Positions 4,532 to 8,153 of a DNA stretch of 8,153 bases are shown here, in pieces. Position numbers and translations under genes: made by a program. Where the stretch lies: the NCBI GenBank assembly GCA_014238625.1, contig JABAAS010000031.1, forward strand, positions 1-8,153, in the 5' to 3' direction. The notes below the pieces were generated by a model, which ran no database searches, was not told where the DNA came from, and was given only the letters and a program-made list of their open reading frames with translations. The DNA comes from Alphaproteobacteria bacterium (GTDB lineage Bacteria; Pseudomonadota; Alphaproteobacteria; JABAAW01). Numbering within the stretch: the first letter of the stretch is position 1; each line of letters starts with the position of its first letter.

Positions 4532-6493
4532 ATGAGAAGTTACGATTACGATGTGATAGTTATCGGCGGCGGTCATGCTGGCGCAGAGGCAGCAGCAGCG
4601 GCCTCTCGTTGCGGAGCGCGTACCCTTCTTCTCACGCTAGATTGCACGAAGATAGGGGAGATGTCCTGCAACCCTGCGATTGGCGGTCTTGGCAAAGGAC
4701 ATTTAGTACGCGAGATAGACGCCCTCGACGGAGTTATGGGCGTTTCAGCGGATCGTTCTGGCATTCAGTATCGCGTATTGAATCGCAGTCGCGGAGCAGC
4801 GGTTCACGGACCTCGCGCCCAAACCGACCGAGTACTTTACCGCGAGGCTGTCCAAGACATTTTACGCGCACAATCCAATCTATATATAGAGCAAGGTGAA
4901 GCGTCTCGTTTTTTACTAGAATCCGACGGCAGCATCTACGGAGTAGAAACGATTACGGGCAGGAGTATTTCTTGCAGATCTATAGTTTTGACGACTGGCA
5001 CTTTTTTAGGCGGCAGGATTCACATAGGCGAGGAGTCTTTTTCTGCGGGTCGTTTAGGCGAGGGAGCTTCCAACGCGCTAGCGGATTTTCTGCGAGCTCA
5101 CGACTTTCCTCTCTCGAGGCTGAAGACTGGCACTCCTCCGCGCCTTTTATCGAGCTCGATCGATTTTTCTTCACTTGAGGCTCAGCAGGCGGACGATCAT
5201 CCGGTTCCGTTTTCTTTTATGACCAGCGGCATTTCGCTTCGTCAGGTTGCTTGTCACATCACTTGGACGAACACTCGCACGCATGAGCTTATTATGTCCG
5301 AGCATGAGCGTTCACCGATTTTTTCTGGCGGCATCACTTCCAGCGGTCCTCGTTACTGCCCGTCGATCGAGGACAAGATTTTCCGATTTCGTGACAAATC
5401 TCGCCACCAGATTTTTTTAGAGCCGGAGGGATTGAGCAGCGAAGTCATTTATCCGAACGGCATTTCGACGGCTTTACCGCGCGATGTTCAGCGATCTTTT
5501 TTGGTCACTATCAAGGGTTTAGAGGAGGCGGAGATTTTACAATTCGGCTATGCGGTTGAGTATGTTTATGTTGATCCTCGCGCGCTTGAGAAGACTTTAG
5601 AGAGTCGCAAGGTTAGTGGATTATTTTTAGCGGGTCAGATAAACGGCACGACTGGCTACGAGGAGGCTGCGGCGCAGGGTTTAGTTGCTGGAGTTAACGC
5701 GGCGCGGCGCAGTTTATGTTCTTCTTCGTATGAGGGTTTTATCCCGCAGCGCACGAATAGTTACATTGGAGTAATGATAGACGACTTGACCAGACTAGGT
5801 GCTGCGGAGCCGTATCGCATGTTCACCTCGCGCGCGGAGTATCGTTTATCGTTGCGTGCGGACACTGCGGACGAGCGTCTGACTCCGCTTGGCATTGAGC
5901 ATTCTTGCGTTAGCAGCACGCGCGCACGCGCCTATGGAGAGAAGTCTGCGCGCCTTAGGCGGGCTCGCGAGCTTGCCTGCTCCCTGAGCGCTACTCCGAG
6001 CAGCCTTCGCCGAGCTGGCATAGATGTTCGCCGCGATGGTATAAGGCGTTCGGCTTTCACTTTATTGGGACTAGATTCGGTTTCGCTTACTAGTTTGGTT
6101 AGATTTTTCCCGCGTTTAGGCGAGTTGTCTTCGGAGGATTTAGAGCGTTTGCGAGTTGATTCGCGTTATAGCGGCTACCTTACGCGCCAGCGCCTAGACA
6201 TAGCGGCTTACCACCGCGGTCGCAATCTTCTGTTACCGACGGATATTAATTACGATGAGCTTGACGGTCTTTCGCGCGAGCTATCGGTAAAACTATCTTC
6301 TTTACGCCCGGCGTCTTTAGGCGAGGCGGCGGAGATAGAGGGCATAACTGCGGCGGCGTTGCTTATTTTGTTGAGGCATTGCAAGAGGAGAGGGGGCAAG
6401 CGAGCGCAAAAATTAAGCAAAAAACTAGATAAACGAGGGGACACATCGCCTACTATTTGCGAGACGATGAGCGAGCGTTCTGTTGCCTCATAA
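4532..6493 (+). CDS. mnmG: tRNA uridine-5-carboxymethylaminomethyl modification enzyme MnmG (GidA)
   Basis: MnmG is the FAD-dependent partner of the GTPase MnmE; together they install the (carboxymethyl)aminomethyl group at C5 of wobble U34 in a subset of tRNAs. The N-terminal dinucleotide-binding motif GGGHAG (12-17) and MSCNPAIGGLGKGHLVREID (44-63) are present, with Cys46 and Cys276 (GPRYCPSIEDK) matching the two conserved cysteines of the E. coli enzyme. Further family blocks are RGAAVHGPRAQTDR, LKTGTPPR, GQINGTTGYEEAAAQG, PYRMFTSRAEYRLSLRADTA and the C-terminal MnmE/tRNA-binding helical part with RPASLGEAAEIEGIT. Length 653 exceeds the usual ~620-630 by a basic, low-complexity tail (about 626-653). 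The ATG has no visible Shine-Dalgarno and follows tRNA-Arg by 29 bases. rsmG overlaps the 3' end by 11 bases. mnmE is not in the window. Coding strand is G/T-rich like rho. Confidence 0.98.
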   Translation: MRSYDYDVIVIGGGHAGAEAAAAASRCGARTLLLTLDCTKIGEMSCNPAIGGLGKGHLVREIDALDGVMGVSADRSGIQYRVLNRSRGAAVHGPRAQTDRVLYREAVQDILRAQSNLYIEQGEASRFLLESDGSIYGVETITGRSISCRSIVLTTGTFLGGRIHIGEESFSAGRLGEGASNALADFLRAHDFPLSRLKTGTPPRLLSSSIDFSSLEAQQADDHPVPFSFMTSGISLRQVACHITWTNTRTHELIMSEHERSPIFSGGITSSGPRYCPSIEDKIFRFRDKSRHQIFLEPEGLSSEVIYPNGISTALPRDVQRSFLVTIKGLEEAEILQFGYAVEYVYVDPRALEKTLESRKVSGLFLAGQINGTTGYEEAAAQGLVAGVNAARRSLCSSSYEGFIPQRTNSYIGVMIDDLTRLGAAEPYRMFTSRAEYRLSLRADTADERLTPLGIEHSCVSSTRARAYGEKSARLRRARELACSLSATPSSLRRAGIDVRRDGIRRSAFTLLGLDSVSLTSLVRFFPRLGELSSEDLERLRVDSRYSGYLTRQRLDIAAYHRGRNLLLPTDINYDELDGLSRELSVKLSSLRPASLGEAAEIEGITAAALLILLRHCKRRGGKRAQKLSKKLDKRGDTSPTICETMSERSVAS

Positions 6494-7334
6494 TTTTTCG
6501 CGACAGGACTTTGCGATCACCGACGCTGCGACATTTGCGCGCGCGGTTGCGGATTTCACGGAGATTAGCGCGGAGCAGAGCAGTCGCCTTTGTTGTTATT
6601 GTGACATTTTGACGAGCTGGAATTCGCGTATGAATTTAGTTTCAGCTGGCGACTTGCAGCGTTTTTGGTCTCGTCACTGCTACGAGTCGGCACAGCTTCT
6701 TCGTTTTTTACCAAAATCGGACTGCTCGCTGATCGATTTAGGCAGTGGCGCGGGCTTTCCCGGTCTTGTTCTCTCGATACTTCGCCCGCAGCTTTCTGTA
6801 ACGCTTATCGAGAGCAATCAAAAGAAGGCGTCCTTTCTCACGCATGTTTCACGTGAAACATGCGCTAAAGTTTGTGTTATAGCGGAGCGAGTGGAGTCGC
6901 GCGCGCACGAGACGGACATCGTTGTTACGCGCGCCTTGTCGAGCATCGACAAGACGCTTGGGTTGCTGGCTGGCTGGAAGATAGGCGAGCGGACGCGTAG
7001 AACTGGTGGAACTGATATAAACGCTGATATAAATAATGATATAAATAATTTGGGACAACTACCGCGGGCGTTGTTGCTGAAAGGCAGTCGCTGGCAAGAC
7101 GAGATGGCAGAGGCGCGTAGGCACTGGAAAATCAGTGCTTGCGTAGAGCATCTGCAAGAGAATTTTTCCGACAGAACCTTAAATAAAGTGGTAAGGATAT
7201 GGGAATGGTCTGCCAAGAGAGCGAATAGGGCGAAGGGAGCAAATAAGGCGAGGGGAACAAATAAGGCGAATAGAGCAAATAGAACAAGCAGACAAAGCAA
7301 AACGATAAGAAATGAAGATAGAGTTAAGGGATAA
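6483..7334 (+). CDS. rsmG: 16S rRNA (guanine-N7)-methyltransferase RsmG (GidB)
   Basis: RsmG uses S-adenosylmethionine to methylate N7 of G527 (E. coli numbering) in 16S rRNA. The SAM-binding core LIDLGSGAGFPGLVLSIL (83-100) and the VTLIESNQKKASFL strand-helix (106-119) are typical, as are NSRMNLVSAGD near 47-57 and TDIVVTRAL (144-152). The only start codon in this frame after the preceding stop and before the conserved region is TTG at 6483, giving an 11-base overlap with mnmG and probable translational coupling. The family is about 205-220 residues; this protein has 283. Extra material is an insertion at about 166-192 containing DINADINNDINN, encoded by 12-base repeats, and a basic tail (244-283) encoded by 9-base repeats. 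A perfect parS lies in the codons for HVSRETC (121-127). From about base 7000 the coding strand changes from G/T-rich to A-rich. Confidence 0.96.
   Translation: MPHNFSRQDFAITDAATFARAVADFTEISAEQSSRLCCYCDILTSWNSRMNLVSAGDLQRFWSRHCYESAQLLRFLPKSDCSLIDLGSGAGFPGLVLSILRPQLSVTLIESNQKKASFLTHVSRETCAKVCVIAERVESRAHETDIVVTRALSSIDKTLGLLAGWKIGERTRRTGGTDINADINNDINNLGQLPRALLLKGSRWQDEMAEARRHWKISACVEHLQENFSDRTLNKVVRIWEWSAKRANRAKGANKARGTNKANRANRTSRQSKTIRNEDRVKG
6841..6864. promoter_or_regulatory. parS centromere site (ParB-binding palindrome) inside rsmG
   Basis: The 16-base core TGTTTCACGTGAAACA (6845-6860) is an exact match to the widespread chromosomal parS consensus. Flanking bases extend it to a perfect 24-base palindrome (6841-6864). 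ParB binds such sites and spreads as a CTPase clamp to form the partition complex moved by ParA, whose gene starts about 550 bases downstream. parS sites in or near rsmG are known in many bacteria and point to the origin-proximal region. In the protein it encodes HVSRETC. It is the only copy seen in this window. Confidence 0.96.
7014..7049 (+). repeat. Tandem repeat, 3 x 12 bp, inside rsmG
   Basis: GATATAAACGCT is followed by two identical units GATATAAATAAT. They code for DINA-DINN-DINN within an insertion that is absent from typical RsmG, between the TRAL strand and the ALLLKG strand. The A/T-rich sequence contrasts with the rest of the gene. Confidence 0.9.
7221..7301 (+). repeat. Degenerate tandem repeat, about 9 x 9 bp, coding the RsmG basic tail
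   Basis: Units of nine bases such as GCGAATAGG, GCGAAGGGA, GCAAATAAG, GCGAGGGGA and ACAAATAAG follow each other in frame from codon 247. They code for three-residue repeats ANR-AKG-ANK-ARG-TNK-ANR-ANR-TSR. The result is a positively charged, probably disordered C-terminal tail that could touch RNA, or be neutral slippage product. Confidence 0.85.
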
Positions 7335-7399
7335 AAATAGAATGCGCTATAAATGGCTATGGATAGGGATAGAGCGAGCATGGCTATTGCAGTAAACAG

Positions 7400-7414
7400 A
7401 GGAGCGAAAGGATG
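7400..7414 (+). promoter_or_regulatory. Shine-Dalgarno and ATG upstream of parA, out of frame with its body
   Basis: AGGAG (7400-7404) stands 7 bases before ATG at 7412, with a second ATG directly after, the best ribosome-binding site near parA. Translation from it gives MMILSAKS and stops at TAA (7436-7438), because this frame is +1 relative to the ParA body. The site makes sense as the parA start only if one base is missing in the sequence or ribosomes slip back one base at AAAA (7429-7432). Confidence 0.6.
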
Positions 7415-8153
7415 ATGATTCTCTCGGCAAAATCATAAATAAACCAACTGGCAAGGTTATCGCACTGGCGAACCAGAAAGGCGGCGTTGGCAAGACGACG
7501 ACTGCGATCAACCTCTCGAGCGCGCTTGCTGCGAAAGGTTGCTCGATTTTAGTAATCGATCTAGATTCGCAAGGCAACGCAACAACGGGCTTTGGTTTGA
7601 GCAGTCGCGAAGGCGCGAGTAGCTACGACTTGCTAGCAGGCAGAGCAGTTCTCGATGATTGCCGCGTCCGCACATCGATAGACAAGCTAGAGCTGATACC
7701 CTCCTGCATCGACCTTGTCGGAGCAGAGGTTGAGCTGGCAGAACAAGAAGACCGCTTCACACGCCTTAAAAACGCAATTTCGCAAAGCAATATTAACTTC
7801 GATTATGTTTTCATAGATTGTCCGCCGGCGCTCGGCTTTCTAACGCTCAACGCCCTATGCGCGGCCGATGCGGTGCTGGTACCACTGCAATGCGAGTTTT
7901 TTGCATTAGAGGGCTTAAGCCACTTGCTTAAAACTTTGGCGCGAGTGCGCAAATCGCTGAACTCGAAACTAGAGATAGAAGGAGTTTTGCTAACGATGCA
8001 CGATTCGCGCAATAACCTCTCGGAGATGATAGTGCAAGACGCACGCTCGCACTTGGGCGACAAAGTCTATCAAACGCTGATACCGCGCAATGTGCGCATA
8101 TCGGAGGCACCCTCGCACGGCAAGCCGGTTTTGCTGTACGATAGAACCTGCTC
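7412..8153 (+). CDS. parA: Chromosome-partitioning ATPase ParA (3'-partial; start region frame-disrupted)
   Basis: ParA is the DNA-binding ATPase that moves ParB-parS complexes during chromosome segregation. The body is read continuously in one frame from at least 7432 to the window end. It shows the deviant Walker A motif NQKGGVGKTTTAINL with the signature lysine (AAA at 7477) and the P-loop lysine (AAG at 7492), the A' motif VIDLDSQGNATTG (7552-7590), the Walker B strand VFIDCPPALG (7807-7836), VPLQCEFFALEG and the C-terminal IPRNVRISEAPSHGKPV. Perhaps 20-30 residues are missing beyond 8153. In this frame no ATG, GTG or TTG exists between the TAA at 7393-7395 and the Walker A motif. The coordinate 7412 assumes the well-placed ATG plus a -1 shift, giving MMILSAK-IINKPTGKVIALANQKGG in effect. 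Alternatives are a rare AUA start at 7435 or a broken longer frame from ATG 7342. parB is expected downstream. Confidence 0.9.

Noticed and set aside
6818..7381. 187-codon minus-strand frame opposite rsmG
   Set aside because: Its Leu/Phe/Ala-rich repeats are the complement of the 9-base repeat in the RsmG tail; the plus-strand gene has clear SAM-binding motifs.
7342..7395. 17-codon frame MRYKWLWIGIERAWLLQ as a leader peptide gene
   Set aside because: It has a possible AAGGG site and shares the ParA frame, but is too short to call; kept only as an alternative in the parA start finding.

Overview
The window looks like chromosomal DNA of an alphaproteobacterium. It carries a highly conserved Rho, a bacterial relative of the complex I accessory subunit NDUFS4 (a family typical of alphaproteobacteria and mitochondria), and the mnmG-rsmG-parA run with a perfect ParB-binding parS palindrome inside rsmG. 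The order or genus cannot be named from sequence alone. Stop codons TAA, TAG and TGA are all used as stops, so the genetic code looks standard.

Layout. (1) 1-1173: rho on +, probably lacking its first ~28 codons at the window edge. (2) 1174-1441: a non-coding stretch rich in G-runs, hairpins and short tandem repeats. (3) 1442-2950, all on -: cobS, then tRNA-Pro(UGG), then the NDUFS4-like gene. (4) 2970-4112: cobT on +, divergent from cobS with almost no space between them. (5) 4141-4429: four tandem copies of the 5' half of a tRNA, ending directly at an intact tRNA-Arg(UCU) (4430-4502). (6) 4532-7334: mnmG and rsmG on +, overlapping by 11 bases, with parS in rsmG. (7) 7412-8153: parA on +, cut by the window end, with a start region that does not read through in one frame.

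How the genes fit together. cobS and cobT make the lower (nucleotide) loop of cobalamin: CobT activates the base and CobS joins it to the corrin. mnmG, with MnmE, modifies the wobble uridine of a tRNA set that includes tRNA-Arg(UCU), the gene just upstream. rsmG methylates 16S rRNA. parA and parS belong to chromosome segregation. In many alphaproteobacteria the order is rho-mnmE-mnmG-rsmG-parA-parB; here mnmE is missing from that position and a ~3 kb block (NDUFS4-like, tRNA-Pro, cobS, cobT, tRNA array) lies between rho and mnmG. Strand composition flips inside this block compared with rho and mnmG, suggesting insertion or inversion.

The most unusual points are the tRNA-half array, the split parA start (good Shine-Dalgarno and ATG in one frame, ParA body in another), the possible structured element after rho, and the repeated appearance of short tandem repeats that lengthen proteins in frame (NDUFS4-like, CobT, RsmG). 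No phage, transposase, CRISPR or defence gene was seen.
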